Positions 34,291 through 49,079 of a stretch of 64,000 nt of DNA are shown here, one piece after another. Position 1 is the first letter of the stretch; every line of letters starts with the position of its first letter. Position numbers and translations under genes: made by a program. The notes below the pieces were generated by a model that had not been told where the DNA came from, did no database searches, and was given only the letters and a program-made list of their open reading frames with translations. This stretch comes from Mercurialis annua (Eukaryota; Streptophyta; Magnoliopsida; Malpighiales; Euphorbiaceae). The DNA lies in the NCBI RefSeq assembly GCF_937616625.2, contig NC_065571.1, positions 30,485,879 to 30,549,878 on the forward strand, read 5' to 3'.

Positions 34291-36958
34291 TGTCATGACC
34301 CATTTTCATGAATCGCGAGCGGCGTTAGGGTATGGTTATGGTGGTACCAAAACCCGTTGCTAGCCTTGCGGATAACCATCAAATTACATATTCCTGCAAG
34401 AAACCAATGATCGGGGCAACCGAGACTTCAGCCTAGTTCTAGCAGTTCATAAAATAAAAAAATTTATAATAAATGCTCGACCAGTTCCGAGTCTCCAACA
34501 TAGCAAAAATATTTAATAACCCAAGTTATTAAATTAAAGCCAAAATAATTAAATTAGGAGAATAATTGTGATAACAAGTATTAGACAATTACGAATTCTA
34601 AATACAACTGAGGTCTAAGTAAAATTAGTTTAATAAACTATATTAAATAAAGTAAAAATCTCCGAGGAAAATAAAGAATCGGAGAGCAGCTGACTCGATC
34701 ATATCATAACTCTGGAAAAAAATGGGAAAACAACGGTGTCAGATATACTGAGATGAGTTCATACCACTATTTATATTTATCAAGTGGAAAACCTTCAAAA
34801 CCGTTTAACACATTTAATAACAACATTGCGTATAATAGTTGGAACCCTAATCCACAATATTAAATATTTCCATAATCCAGTAGGCCTGGTCCCGAGAGCT
34901 GAGCTACACCGAGTTACCACCGACCACTCTTAATCTATAACTAGAGTCCCGAGAGCTGAGCTACACCGAGTTACTCTATTGGTCCCGAGAGCTATTCTCA
35001 CGCCGAGTTACCGCCACATTTAAAATACCTTATCTAAATCAATACCAGTGCGCACACAGTCCTAATGATGCCCACTAGGTAGCATTTTCCAACTAAAAGG
35101 CACAATGGAAAAATAGTTCGAAATATACATACAATATATATTTATATATTAAAAGTAACAATTTACTTAATAAAGCGGTAAGTAGTCAGTACAAACTCAC
35201 TGCTTGTTAATCCACGTGAAAACTCCTGGCAAGCAACCTAGACTCGGTTCGTCTCAAAACATGAACAGTCGACGAGTCTAAACACAAATGCAATAATTAT
35301 TAAAAACGAACTCTAACTCTAAAGAGTACTAGACATCACATAGGACTAGCAAAAACAACAAGGTAAGGTAAGCCAATTAGAGTAAACACAATACTCAAAC
35401 CATCGTTCAGTCAACACCAGACAAGCCAATTGAGTTCTCGCTTTAAAGTCTGTTTCAAAAAATATTATTTAAATACTTATTAAATAATAAATCACTTCAA
35501 AATTTCAATTAGTGGGTTAGCCGAATTACCAATAACTACCAAGCTAATCTCACATGACGGGCGACCCAAGTCTAGCCCGATCCAAACATTTTATGAAAAC
35601 ATAAACCAGAGTTTATATTCCAAAATAACTTTGATAAAATATTATATTTATATCTAATTATAAACCATAGTTTATAATTTTAAAAACAACCTTGATAAAA
35701 TAATAATTAAAATTAAAACAGTACTCAATAGCTTTAAGATAAAGTAACCCAAGTTACAAACCAAAAACTTAACTAAAAGTTTTAAAAACATTTAGGGGCT
35801 AAACTGTAATTTAGCCAATTTGATATTCGAAATCAAATTAATTACTTGCTCTCAATTTACTAATTTATAATTCAAACATAAGTCCAAAAGTTATCCAATA
35901 GATAAAACTTAATCTAAATAAGTTTTTAGAAAACTTTAGGGGCTAAACTTCAAATTAGCCAAGTTGACATTTCAATCAAAATTAAATATAATTACCCGAG
36001 TAATTATATTAAATAGGTTACAAAATATTTATCGTTTTCAACAGTTAAAATCAAAACGAGTTCAAGTTATAATCGAAACAATAACAATAGATGAAGTTTA
36101 ACTTGAGGGATTTAATCCATTTAAACAAAACACTCTAGGAACATATCTAGCCTATTAGCCATCTTTGTCAATTCAAACATAAGAATTAAGTTCTTGCCAT
36201 TACAATTCATCCAAGAACAAATTTCCTTCTGCCATAGCCAAACCACAGAAACTCAAACCATAATATTAAAATGATACAAGACTCAACTCATAAGGGAAAT
36301 TTCTAATCATTAACATCTACCCATGAGAATATAACCATCAAACACTAATATCATAACCAAAACAATAGCAAATCCATCTAATAGAATTTGCATTAATTGA
36401 AGTTTGAAGTCGAGGAAGAACGATGAAGGAATATTTGATACGAACTTTGAAGATTCAGTTATAAACAACTCAAGCAATAGACAATCACCATTAGAGCACA
36501 AGAATCATAGCTCGAAATAATAACAAAAACGGCAGTAACTCAACATCGCACAAAACAGAAAATAACACATAAAAACGATGAAACGGCAGCGGCTATAGCG
36601 GAATTATTTACGTACCGTTCGACAAAAACAAAGTTGAGAATCGTAGAGGCGTGAGTTTACTTTCATGGGGACGAGACAGATCTGATTTCGATCTAAAAAC
36701 GGCTACAAACGGATCAAAATGCGAAGAGATCGATTTGGAAATCAAAACAGTAAATAAACATTAAAACGGTAAAACGTTGGCGACTAATACGGGATTTTTT
36801 ACGTACCGTTCAACGAAACTAAAGAGCAAAGTCATAGAGAATCGAGTTTACTATCTCAGAGACGAAACGGTTTTGATTTCGATCGAGAAACGAAGGAGAA
36901 CGATTAAAATTACGGAATGTCGTTCATAAAGCTAAAACTGAATTCTGAAGAATAAGGA

Positions 36959-37083
36959 ACTTACCGAGACATCAACTTCGAAGTATGATTGCAGCGTTGT
37001 TTCTCAGAGACAAATCACGAGGATGACGGCTAGGGCTTGTTTGTAGTATGGAGAATGATTTAGGGTTGAAGTTTAGGTATATA
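36959..37083 (-). promoter_or_regulatory. TATA-like box and splice-donor-like site of LTR C
   Basis: On the minus strand TTATATACC (TATATA at 37078-37083) is followed 119 bp later by CTCG|GTAAGT (36959-36964). The downstream CATTCTCCATACTAC resembles the predicted start region of LTR A. Confidence 0.5.
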
Positions 37084-37138
37084 AGAGACTCGAAGGCTGA
37101 AATAATCGAGGGCAAAAGTGCCCCTCTGCCAACATAAT

Positions 37139-37246
37139 GCTGGTCTCGAACGAGACCAGTTGATAAAAGTTGTTGTCTCGTTCGAGACTGCAAAGTCTCG
37201 AACGAGACACAACGGGTTTATTCAGGTCTCTCTTATGAGACCTGAG
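37139..37246 (-). promoter_or_regulatory. Hairpin cluster of LTR C
   Basis: CTGGTCTCG-AA-CGAGACCAG (about 37140-37159) is followed by GTCTCG-TT-CGAGAC and GTCTCG-AA-CGAGAC. The latter two also pair with each other as one long stem of 16 bp around GCAA (about 37173-37208). A last hairpin TCAGGTCTC...GAGACCTGA covers 37222-37246. The core is the same as in LTR A. Confidence 0.75.
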
Positions 37247-39183
37247 TAAACCCCTTGTGGTTCAAACAATTGGTTGAACCACAACCCAAAGAAAAAGTAA
37301 CCCGGACCAAAAGTTGAATCGAACCACAAATCGAACCAATAAACCGAAAACGAAGCAAAATTATTTTCGGATACCCATTAGAAAAACTTAAAAAAATTTA
37401 CATATGTTACGAAACAAATCCAAACGTTTCACCTTTTTAGTGATTTAAGTCAAACGTTTAAAACGTTAGAAAACCAATCCAAACGTTTAAAACGTTAAGA
37501 AATAAATCCTAACGTTTCACCTTTTTCGCCATTTAACCCAAACGTTTAAAACATTACAAAATAAATCCTAACGTTTCACCTTTTTAGCGATTTAAGAAAA
37601 CGTTTAAAACGTCACGAAACAAATCCTAGACCTTTTTAGCAATTTAAGCCAAACGTTTATAACGTTTACGAAACAAATCCTAATGTTTCACCTTTTTAAC
37701 GAATTAAGCCAAATGTTAAAATGTTACGAAACAAATTTTAACGTTTAATATTTTAAGCTATTTAAGCCAAACGTTTAAAACGTTACAAAACCAATCCAAA
37801 TGTTTCCCCTTTTTAGAGATTAAAGCCAAACGTTTACAAACGTTACTAACCAAATCCAAACGTTTCACCTTTTTAGCAATTTATGCCAAACGTTTACAAA
37901 AGTTACGAAACAAATCCAAATGTTTCACCATTTTAGCGATTTAATCTAAATGTTTAAAACGTTACTAAACCAATCCAAACGTTCAAAACGTTACGAAAAA
38001 AATCCGAATACTCCACCTTTTTAGCGATTTAAGTAAAACGTTTACAAACATTACGAAATAAATCCAAACGTTTCACCTTTTTTGCGATTAAAGCCAAACG
38101 TTTAACAGGTTACGAAACCAATCCAAATGTTTAAAACATTATGAAAAAAATCAAAAAATTTCAGCTTTTTAGCGATTTAAGCGAAACGTTTACAAACTTT
38201 ACAAAACAAATCCAAACGTTTCACCTTTTTAGCGATTTAAGCCAAACGTTTACAAACGTTACAAAACAAATCCAAACGTTTCGCCTTTTTAGCGATTTAT
38301 GCCAAACGTTTAAAACGTTACAAAACCAATCCAAACGTTTAAAACGTTACGAAACAAATCTAAACGTTTCACCTTTTTAGCGATTAAAGACAAAAGATTA
38401 TAAACGTTGCTAAACAAATCCAAATGGTTAACCTTTTTAGCAATTGAAGCCAAACGTTTACAAAAGTTATGAAACAAATCCAAATGTTTCACCTTTTTAG
38501 CTATTTAATCTAAATGTTTAAAACATTACTAAACCAATCCAAACGTTTAAAACGTTACTAAACAAATCCAAATGTGTCACCTTTTTAGCGATTTAAGCCA
38601 AACATTTCACCCTTTTTAGGCATTTAAGCCAAACGTTAAAAAACGTTTCAAAACAAATCCAAACATTTCACCTTTTTAGCGATTAAGCGAAATGATTACA
38701 AAGGTTACGAAACAAATCAAAACGTTTCACCTTTTTAGCTATATAAGGCAAACGTTTAAAACGCTATGAAACCAATCCAAAAGTTTAAAACGTAACAAAA
38801 AAAATCCAAATGTTTCCCCTTTTTACCGATTTAAGCCAAACGTTTACAAACATTACGAAACAAATCTAAACGTTTCAACTTTTTAGTGATTTAAGCCAAA
38901 TGTTTAAAACGTTACGAAACCAATCCAAACGTTTAAAACGTTACAAAATAAATCCTAACGTTTCACCTTTTTAGTGATTTAATCCAAACGTTTCACACGT
39001 AAAAATAAATCCTAACGTTTCGCCTTTTTAGCGATTTAAGCCAAACATTTAAAACATTACAACACAAATCCTAACGTTTCCCCTTTTTAGCGATTTAAGC
39101 CAAACATTTAAAACGTTTCGAAACAAATCCAAACGTTTCACCTTTTTAGTGATTTAAGCCAAACGTTTAAATCGTTTCGAAAC

Positions 39184-41109
39184 CAATCCAAACCTTTAAA
39201 ACGTCACGAAACAAATCCTAACGTTTTCCCTTTTTACCGATTTAAGCCAAATGTTTAAAAAGTTACGAAACAAATTCAAACGTTTCACCTTTTAAGCGAT
39301 TTAAGCTAAACGTTTAAAACGTTACGAAAATAAATTAAAACGTTTTTCTTTTTTAGCGATTTAAGCCAAACGGGTACAAACGTTACGAAAAAAATCCAAA
39401 CGTTTCATCTTTTTGACGATTTAAGTCTAAACGTTTAAAACATTACGAAACAAATCCAAACGTTTAAAACGTTACGAAACAAATCCTAACGTTTCACCTT
39501 TTTACCGATTTAAGCCAAACGTTTAAAACATTACGAAAAAAATCCTAATGTTTTGTCTTTTTCGAGATTTAAGCCAAACGTTTAAAACGTTACGAAACAA
39601 ATCCTAACGTTTCCCCTTTTTAGCGATTCAAGCGAGACGTTTAAAACGGTTCGAAACAAATACAAACGTTTCACCTTTTTAGTGATTTAGGCCAAACTTT
39701 TAAAATGCTACAAAACCAATCCAAACGTTTAAAACGTTACGAAATAAATCCTAACGTTTCACCTTTTTAGCGATTTAAGCGAAAAATTTAAATCATTACG
39801 GAACAAATCCTAACATTTTAGCTTTTTAGCGATTTAAGCCAAACGTTTAAAGCGTTAAGAAACGAATCTAAACGTTTCGCCTTTTTAGCGATTTTAGCCA
39901 AACGTTTAAAACGCTACGAAAAAAATCCAATCGTTTCACCTTTTTTGCGATTTAAGCCAAATATTTACAACCGTTACAAAACAAATCCAAACGTTTTCTC
40001 GTTTTAGCCATGGAAGCCAAACATTTACAAACGTTATGAAACAAATCCAAACGTTTCCCCTTTTTTGCGATTTAATCTAAATATTTAAAACATTACTAAA
40101 CAAAACCAAACGTTTGAAACGTTGCAAATCAAATCCAAACGTATCACCTTTTTAGCGATTTAAGCCAAAAGTTTTACACGTTACGAAACCAATCCAAATA
40201 TTTAAAACGTTATGAAATAAATCCAAACGTCTAACCTTTTTATCAATTTAAGACAAACGTTTACAAACATTACGAAACAAATCCAAACGTTTCACCTTTT
40301 TAGCGATTTAAGCCAAACGTTTACAAACGTTACGAAACAAATCAAAAAGTTTCATCTTTTTAGCGATTTGAGCCAAATGTTTAAAACGTTACGAAACCAA
40401 TCCAAAGGTTAAAAACGTTACGAAACAAATCCAAACGTTTCACCTTTTTACCGATTAAAGACAAATGATTACAAACGTTGCTAAACAAATCCAAACGGTT
40501 AACCGTTTTAGCAATGGAAGCCAAACGTTTACAAAAGTAATGAAACAAATCCAAATGTTTCACCTTATTAGCTATTTAATATAAATGTTTAAAACATTGC
40601 TAACCAATCCAAACGTTTAAAACGTTACTAAACAAATTCAAATGTATCACCTTTTTAGCGATTTAAGCCAAACATTTCACCTTTTTTAGACATTTAAGCC
40701 AAACGTTAAAAAACGTTTCGAAACAAATCCAAACATTTCACCTTTTTAGCGATTTAAGCGAAATAATTACAAAGGTTACGAAACAAATTAAAATGTTTCA
40801 CCTTTTTTGTGATTTAAGCCAAACATTTAAAACATTAATTAACCAATCCAAACGTTTCACCTTTTTAGTGATATAAGGCAAACGTTTAAAACGCTATGAA
40901 ACCAATCCAAAAGTTTAAAACGTAACGAAAAAAATCCAAATGTTTCCCCTTTTTACCGATTTAAGCCAAACGTTTACAAACATTACGAAACAAATCTAAA
41001 CGTTTCCCCTTTTTAGCGATTTAAGCCAAACATTTAAAGCGTTTCGAAACAAATCCAAACGTTTCACCTTTTTAGTGATTTAAGCCAAATGTTTAAATCG
41101 TTTCGAAAC
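39184..41109 (+). repeat. ~1.93 kb satellite repeat P0
   Basis: Matches 41110 onward at an offset of 1926 bp (shared TTTAAATCGTTTCGAAACC at 39166 and 41092). It is clearly more diverged from P1 than P1 is from P2. An earlier partial copy lies in 37403-39183, cut by LTR C. Confidence 0.75.
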
Positions 41110-44100
41110 CAATCCAAACGTTTAAAACTTCACGAATCAAATCCTAACGTTTTCCCTTTTTAACGATTTAAGCCAAACGTTTAAAACGTTACGAAACAAA
41201 TGCTAATGTTTCAGTTTTTTAGCGATTTAAGCCAAATGTTTAAAAAGTTACAAAACAAATTCAAACGTTTCCCCTTTTTATCGATTTAAGCCAAACGTTT
41301 AAAACGTTATGAAAATAAATTACAACGTTTTTCTTTTTTAACGATTTAAACCAAACGGGTACATCTTTTTAACGATTTAAGTCCAATCATTTAAGACATT
41401 ACGAAACAAATCCAAACGTTTAAAACATTACGAAACAAATCCTAACGTTTCACCTTTTTACCGAGTTAAGCCAAACGTTTAAAACATTACGAAAAAAATC
41501 CTAATGTTTCGCCTTTTTCGAGATTTAAGCCAAACGTTTAAAACGTTACTAAACAAATCCTAACGTTTCCCCTTTTTAGCGATTCAAGCCAAACGTTTAA
41601 AACGGTTCGAAACAAATCCAAACGTTTCACCTTTTTAGTGATTTAGACCAAACTTTTAAAATGCTACGAAACCAATCCAAACGTTTAAAAGGTTACGAAA
41701 CAAATCCTAACGTTTCACCTTTTTAGCGATTTAAGGCAAAAATTTAAATCATTACGGAACAAATCCTAACATTTTAGCTTTTTAGCGATTTAAGCCAAAC
41801 GTTTAAAGCGTTAAGAAACAAATCTAAACGTTTCACCTTTTTAGCGATTTTAGCCAAACGTTTAAAACGCTACGAAAAAAATCCAATCGTTTCACCTTTT
41901 TGCGATTTAAGCCAGCTGTTTAAAACCGTTACAAAACAAATCCAAACGTTACCCCTTTTTAGCAATGGAAGCCAAACGTTTACAAACGTTACGAAACAAA
42001 TCCAAACGTTTCACCTTTTTTGCGATTTAATCTAAATATTTAAAACATTACTAAACAAAACCAAACGTTTAAAATGTTACAAATCAAATTCAAACGTTTC
42101 ACCTTTTTAGCGATTTAAGCCAAAAGTTTTACACGTTACGAAATCAATCCAAATATTTAAAACGTTATAATATAAATCCAAACGTTTAACGTTTTTATCA
42201 ATTTTAGACAAACGTTTACAAACATTACGAAACAAATCCAAACGTTTCACCATTTTAGCGATTTAATCGAAGCGTTTACAAACGTTACGAAACAAATCAA
42301 AAAGTTTAACCTTTTTAGCGATTTAAGCCAAACGTTTAAAATGTTATGAAACCAATCCAAACGTTTAAAACGTTACGAAACAAATCCAAACGTTTCACCT
42401 TTTTAGTGATTGAAGCCAAAAGTTTTCAAACGTTGCTAAACAAATCAAAACGTTTAATCTTTTTAGCAATTAAAGCCAAACGTTTACAAAAGTTATGAAA
42501 CAAATCCAAATGTTTTCCCTTTTTACTTATTTAATCAAAATGTTTAAAACGTTACCAAACCAATCCAAACGTTTAATACGTTACGAAACCAATCCAAATG
42601 TTTCACCTTTTTAGCGATTTAAGCCAAACGTTTCACGTTTTTTCATTTAAGCCAAACGTTAACAAACGTAACGAAACAAATCCAAATATTTCACCTTTTT
42701 AGCGATTTAAGCCAAACGATTACAAAGGTTATGAAACAAATCCAAACGTTTCACCTTTTTAGCGATTTAAGCCAAACATTTAAAATATTACTTAACCAAT
42801 CCAAACGTTTCACCTTTTTAGCGATATAAGCCAAACGTTTAAAAAGCTACGAAACCAATCTTAAAGTTTATAACTTAACGAAAAAATTCAAATGTTTCCC
42901 CTTTTTACTAATTTAAGCCAAACGTTTACAAACATTACGAAACAAATCCAAACATTTCACCCTTTTAGCGATTTAAGCCAAACATTTAAAGCGTTTCGAA
43001 ACAAATCCAAACGTTTCACCTTTTTAGTGATTTAAGCCAAATGTTTAAATCGTTTCGAAACCAATCCAAACGTTTAAAACTTCACGAATCAAATCCTAAC
43101 GTTTTCCCTCTTTACCGATTTAAGCCAAACGTTTAAAACGTTACGAAACAAATGCTAATGTTTCACTTTTTTTAGCGATTTAGGCCAAATGTTTAAAAAG
43201 TTACGAAACAAATTCAAACGTTTCACCTTTTTAGCGATTTAAGCCAAACGTTTAAACGTTATGAAAATAAATTAAAACGTTTTTCTTTTTTAGCGATTTA
43301 AGCCAAACGGGTACAAACGTTAAGAAACAAATCCAAACGTTTCATCTTTTTAACAATTTAAGTCCAATCGTTTAAAACATTACGAAACAAATCCAAACGT
43401 TTAAAACATTACGAAACAAATCCTAACATTTCACCTTTTTACCGAGTTAAGCCAAACGTTTAAAACATTACGAAAAAAATCCTAATGTTTCGCCTTTTTC
43501 GAGATTTAAGCCAAACGTTTAAAACGTTACGAAACAAATCCTAACGTTTCCCCTTTTTAGCGATTCAAGCCAAACGTTTAAAACGGTTCGAAACAAATCC
43601 AAACGTTTCACTTTTTTAGTGATTTAGACCAAACTTTTAAAATGCTACGAAACCAATCCAAACGTTTAAAAGGTTACGAAACAAATCCTAATGTTTCACC
43701 TTTTTAGCGATTTAAGGCAAAAATTTAAATCATTACGGAACAAATCCTAACATTTTAGCTTTTTAGCGATTTAAGCCAAACGTTTAAAGCGTTAAGAAAC
43801 AAATCTAAACGTTTCACCTTTTTAGCGATTTTAGCCAAACGTTTAAAACGCTACGAAAAAAATCCAATCGTTTCACCTTTTTGCGATTTAAGCCAGCTGT
43901 TTAAAACCGTTACAAAACAAATCCAAACGTTACCCCTTTTTAGCAATGGAAGCCAAACGTTTACAAACGTTACGAAACAAATCCAAACGTTTAACCTTTT
44001 TTGCGATTTAATCTAAATATTTAAAACATTACTAAACAAAACCAAACGTTTAAAATGTTACAAATTAAATTCAAACGTTTCACCTTTTTAGCGATTTAAG

Positions 44101-47100
44101 CCAAAAGTTTTACACGTTACGAAATCAATCCAAATATTTAAAACGTTATAATATAAATCCAAACGTTTAACCTTTTTATCAATTTTAGACAAACGTTTAC
44201 AAACATTACGAAACAAATCCAAACGTTTCACCTTTTTATCAATTTAATCGAAGCGTTTACAAACGTTACGAAACAAATCAAAAAGTTTCACCTTTTTAGC
44301 GATTTAAGTCAAACGTTTAAAATGTTATGAAACCAATCCAAACGTTTAAAACGTTACGAAACAAATCCAAACGTTTCACCTTTTTAGTGATTGAAGCCAA
44401 AAGTTTTCAAACGTTGCTAAACAAATCAAAACGTTTAATCTTTTTAGCAATTAAAGCCAAACGTTTACAAAAGTTATGAAACAAATCCAAATATTTTCCC
44501 TTTTTACTTATTTAATCAAAATGTTTAAAACGGTACCAAACCAATCCAAACGTTTAATACGTTACGAAACCAATCCAAATGTTTCACCTTTTTAGCGATT
44601 TAAGCCAAACGTTTCACGTTTTTTCATTTAAGCCAAACGTTAACAAACGTAACGAAACAAATCCAAATATTTCACCTTTTTAGCGATTTAAGCCAAACGA
44701 TTACAAAGGTTATGAAACAAATCCAAACGTTTCACCTTTATAGCGATTTAAGCCAAACATTTAAAATATTACTTAACCAATCCAAACGTTTCACCTTTTT
44801 AGCGATATAAGCCAAACGTTTAAAAAGCTACGAAACCAATCTTAAAGTTTATAACTTAACAAAAAAATTCAAATGTTTCCCCTTTTTACTAATTTAAGCC
44901 ACACGTTTACAAACATTACGAAACAAATCCAAACATTTCACCTTTTTAGCGATTTAAGCCAAATGTTTAAAACGTTACGAAACCAATCCAAATGTTTGAA
45001 ACGTTACGAAACAATTCCTCACGTTTCATCTTTTTAGTGATATAAGCCAAACGTTTCAAACGTAAAAATAAATCCTAACGTTTCGCCTTTTTAGTTATTT
45101 AAGCCAAACATTTAAAACATTATAACACAAATCCTAATGTTTCCCCTTTTTAGCGATTTAAGCCAAACATTTAAAAACATTTCGAAACAAATCCAAACAT
45201 TTCACCTTTTTAAGCCAAACGTTTAAATAGTTTCAAAACCAATCCAAACATTTAAAATGTTACGAAACAAATCCTAACGTTTCCCGTTTTTACTGATTTA
45301 ACTCAAACGTTTAAAACGTTACGAAACAAATGCTAATGTTTCACTTTTTTAGCGATTTAAGCCAAATGTTTAATAAGTTGAGAAAAAAATTCAAACGTTT
45401 CACCTTTTTAGAGATTTAAGCCAAACGTTTAAAAAGTTACGAAAAAAAATCAAAACGTTTCTCTTTTTTAGCGATTTAAGCCAAACGGTTACAAACGTTA
45501 CGAAACAAATACAAACGTTTCATCTTTTTGACGATTTAAGTCCAAACGTTTAAAACATTACGAAACTAATCCAAACGTTTAAAACGTTACGAAACAAATA
45601 CTAACGTTTTACCTTTTTACCGATTTAAGCTAAACGTTTATAACATTATGAAAAAAAATCCGAACGTTTCGATTTTTTCGAGATTTAAGCCAAACGTTTA
45701 AAACGTTATGAAACAAATCCTAATGTTTCCTTTTTAGCGATTTAAGCCAAACGTTTAAAACGGTTCGAAACAAATCCAATCGTTTCACCGTTTTAGTGAT
45801 TTAGGCCAAACTTTTAAAACGCTACGAAACTAATCCAAACGTTTAAAACGTTACGAAACAAATCCTAACATTTTGCCTTTTTAGCAATTTAAGCCAAACA
45901 TTTAAAACATTACGGAACACATCCTAACATTTTAGCTTTTTAGCGATTTAAGCCAAACGTTTAAAGCATTAAGAAATATATCTAAACGTTTCATCTTTTT
46001 AGCGATTTTAGCCAAACGTTTAAAACGTTGCGAAAAAATCCAATCGTTTCACCTTTTTTGCGATTTAAGCCAAACGTTCACAACCGTTACAAAATAAATC
46101 CAAATGTTTCACCTTTTTAGCTATGGAAGCCAAACGTTTACAAACGTTACAAAACAAATCCAAACGTTTCAGCTTGTTTGCGATTTAATCTAAATATTTA
46201 AAACAATACTAAACCAAACCAAACGTTTAAAACGTTACGAATCAAATCCAAACATTTCACCTTTTTAGCGACTTAAGCCAAAAGGTTTACATGTTACGAA
46301 ACCAATCAAAATTTATTAAACGTTATGAAATAAATCCAAACGTTTCACCTTTTTAGAAATTTAAGACAAACGTTTACAAACGTTACGAAAAAAATCCAAA
46401 CGTTTCACCTTTTTAGCGATTTAAGCCAAACGTTTACAAGCGTTACGATAACAAATTCAAAAGTTTCACCTTTTTAGCGATTTACGGCAAACGTTTAAAA
46501 CGTTACGAAACCAATCCAAACGTTTAAAACGTTACGAAACAAATCCAAATGTTTCACATTTTTAGCGATTTAAGACAAAAGTTTTCAAACGCTGCTAAAC
46601 AAATCCAAACGTTTAACCTTTTTAGCAATTGAAGCCAAACGTTTACAAAAGTTATGAAACAAATCCAAATGTTTCCCCTATATACCTATTTAATCTAAAT
46701 GTTAAAAACGTTACCAAACCAATCCAAACGTTTAAAACTTTACGAAACAAATCCAGATGTTTCACCTTTTTAGCGATTTCAGCCAAGCGTTTCACCTTTT
46801 TTCATTTAAGCCAAACGTTAACAAACGTTGCGAAAGAAATCCAAACATTTCACCATTTTAGCGATTTAAGCCAAACGATGACAAAGGTTACGAAACAAAT
46901 CCAAACGTTTCCCCTTTTTAGCGATTTAAGCCAAACATTTAAAACGTTACTTAAACAATCCAAACGTTTCACCTTTTTAGCGATATAAGCCAAAGGTTTA
47001 AAACGCTATGAAACCAATCCAAAAGTTTAAAACGTAACGAAAAAAATCCAAACGTTTCCCCTTTTTACTAATTTAAGCAAAACGTTTACAAACATTACGA

Positions 47101-49079
47101 AACAAATCCTAACGTTTCACCTTTTTAGCGATTTAAGCCAAATGTTTAAAACGTTATGAAACCAATCCAAACGGTTAAAACGTTAGAAACAAATCCAAAT
47201 GTTTCACTTTTTTAGTGATTTAAGCCAAATGTTTAAAACATAACAAAACAAATCCTAACATTTCGCCCTTTTAGCGATTTAAGCCAAACATTTAAAACAT
47301 TAAAAAACAAATCCTAACGTTTCCCCTTTTTAGCGATTTAAGCCAAACGTTTAAAACGTTTCGAAACAAATCTAAACGTTTCACCTTTTTGGCGATTTAA
47401 GCCAAACATTTAAATCATTACGAAACCAATCCAAACGTTTAAAATGTGACGAAACAAATACTAATGTTTCTCCTTTTAGCGATTTAAGTCAAACGTTTAA
47501 AACGTTACGAAAGAAATGCCAATGTTTCACTTTTTTAGCGATTTAAGCCAAATGTTTAAAAGTTACGAAACAAATTCAAACGTTTCACCTTTTTAGCAAT
47601 TTAAGCCAAACGTTTAAAACGTTACGAAAAAAAATCAAAACGTTTCTCCTTTTTAGAAAATTAAGCCAAACAATTACAAATATTACGAAACAAATCAAAA
47701 TGTTTCATCTTTTAACGATTTTAGTCAAACGTTTAAAACATGACGAAACTAATCCAAACATTTAAAACGTTACGAAACAAATCCTAACATATCACCTTTT
47801 TAACGATTTAAGCCAAACATTTAAAACATTACGAAAAAAATCCTAACGTTTCGCCTTTTTCGAGATTTAAACCAAACGCTTAAAACGTTACGAAACAAAT
47901 CCTAACGTTTCCCCTTTTTAGCGATTTAAGCCAAATGTTTATAAATGTTATGAAACATATCCAAACGTTTCACCTTTTTTGCGATTTAAGCCAGATATTT
48001 AAAACATTACGAAACCAATCTAAATGTTTAAAAAGTTACGAAAAAATCCTAACGTTTTGGCTTTTATTCGAGATTAAAGCCAAACGTTTGTAATGTTACG
48101 AAACAAATCCAAATGTTTCCCCTTTTTAGCGATTTAAGCCTAACGTTTAAAACGTTACGAAAAAATCCTAACGTTTCGCCTTTTTCGAGATTTAAGCCAA
48201 ACGTTTAAAAAGTTACGAAATAAATCCTAACGTTTCCCCTCTTTAGCGATTTAAGCTAAACGTTTAAAACGTTTCGAAACAAATCTAAATGTTTCACCTT
48301 TTTAATGATTTAAGCCAAACGTTTAAAATGCTACAAAACCAATCCAAACGTTTAAAATGTTACGAAACAAGTCCTAACGTTTAACCTTTTTAGCGATGTT
48401 AGCCAAACGTTTCAAACATTACGGAACAAATCCTAACATTTTAGCTTTTTAGCAATTTACGCCAAATGTTTAAAACATTTTGAAACTAATCAAAATGTTT
48501 AAAACGTTAAAAAAAATCCAATCGTTTCACCTTTTTTGTGATTTAAGCCAAATATTTACAACCGTTACAAAACAAATCCAAACGTTTCAGCTTTTTAGTT
48601 ATTGAAGTCAAACGTTTACAAACGTTACGAAACAAATCCAAACGTTTCAACGTTTTAGCGATTTAATCTAAATATTTATTACATTACTAAACCAATCCAA
48701 ACGTTTAAAACTTTATGAATCAAATCCAAACGTTTCCCCTTTTTAGCGATTTCAGCCAAACGTTTACAAACGTTAAGATATAAATTCAAACGTTTCGCCT
48801 TTTTAGCGATTTCAGCCAAACATTTTACACGTTTCCAAACTAATCCAAACGTTTAAAATGTTATGAAACAAATCCAAACGTTTCACCTTTTTAGCAATTT
48901 TAGACAAACGTTTACAAAAGTTACGAAACAAATCCAAACATTTCACCTTTTTAGCGATATAAGCCAAACATTTACAAATGTTACGAAACAATTCCAAACG
49001 TTTCACCTTTTTAGCGATTTAAGCCAAACGTTTACAAACCTTACGAAACAAATCTAAATGTTTCCCCTTTTTAGCGATT
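41110..49079 (+). repeat. Long higher-order unit 1 (7.97 kb)
   Basis: Made of P1 (41110-43061), P2 (43062 to about 44960, offset 1952 bp from P1), a short transition and segment Q (about 45140-49079). The next unit begins 7970 bp later: CGAATCAAATCCTAACG at 41133 and 49103. Q itself seems to be two older P-like units. Confidence 0.85.

Larger units (their letters stand above)
34291..37402 (-). mobile_element. Lone LTR of a third related family (C)
   Basis: About 3.1 kb with LTR features only. On the minus strand it ends GGGTCATGACA (34291). It shares with A the motif set TAACTCGGTGTAGCTCAGCT (three copies, 34893-35010), the hairpin cluster (37139-37246), a TATA-like box (37078-37083), a donor-like GTAAGT (36959-36964) and an acceptor-like TTGCAG (AG at 34394-34395). 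No PBS, PPT or pol is present, so it is a solo LTR. No target duplication is visible. The outer (5') end is uncertain between about 37390 and 37402: either the LTR starts TGTAAATTTT, or its terminal ~11 bases are lost and TTTACA already belongs to the satellite. Confidence 0.85.

Noticed and set aside
34291..37402. Full retrotransposon at C
   Set aside because: No PBS, PPT, second LTR or coding trace; length fits one LTR.
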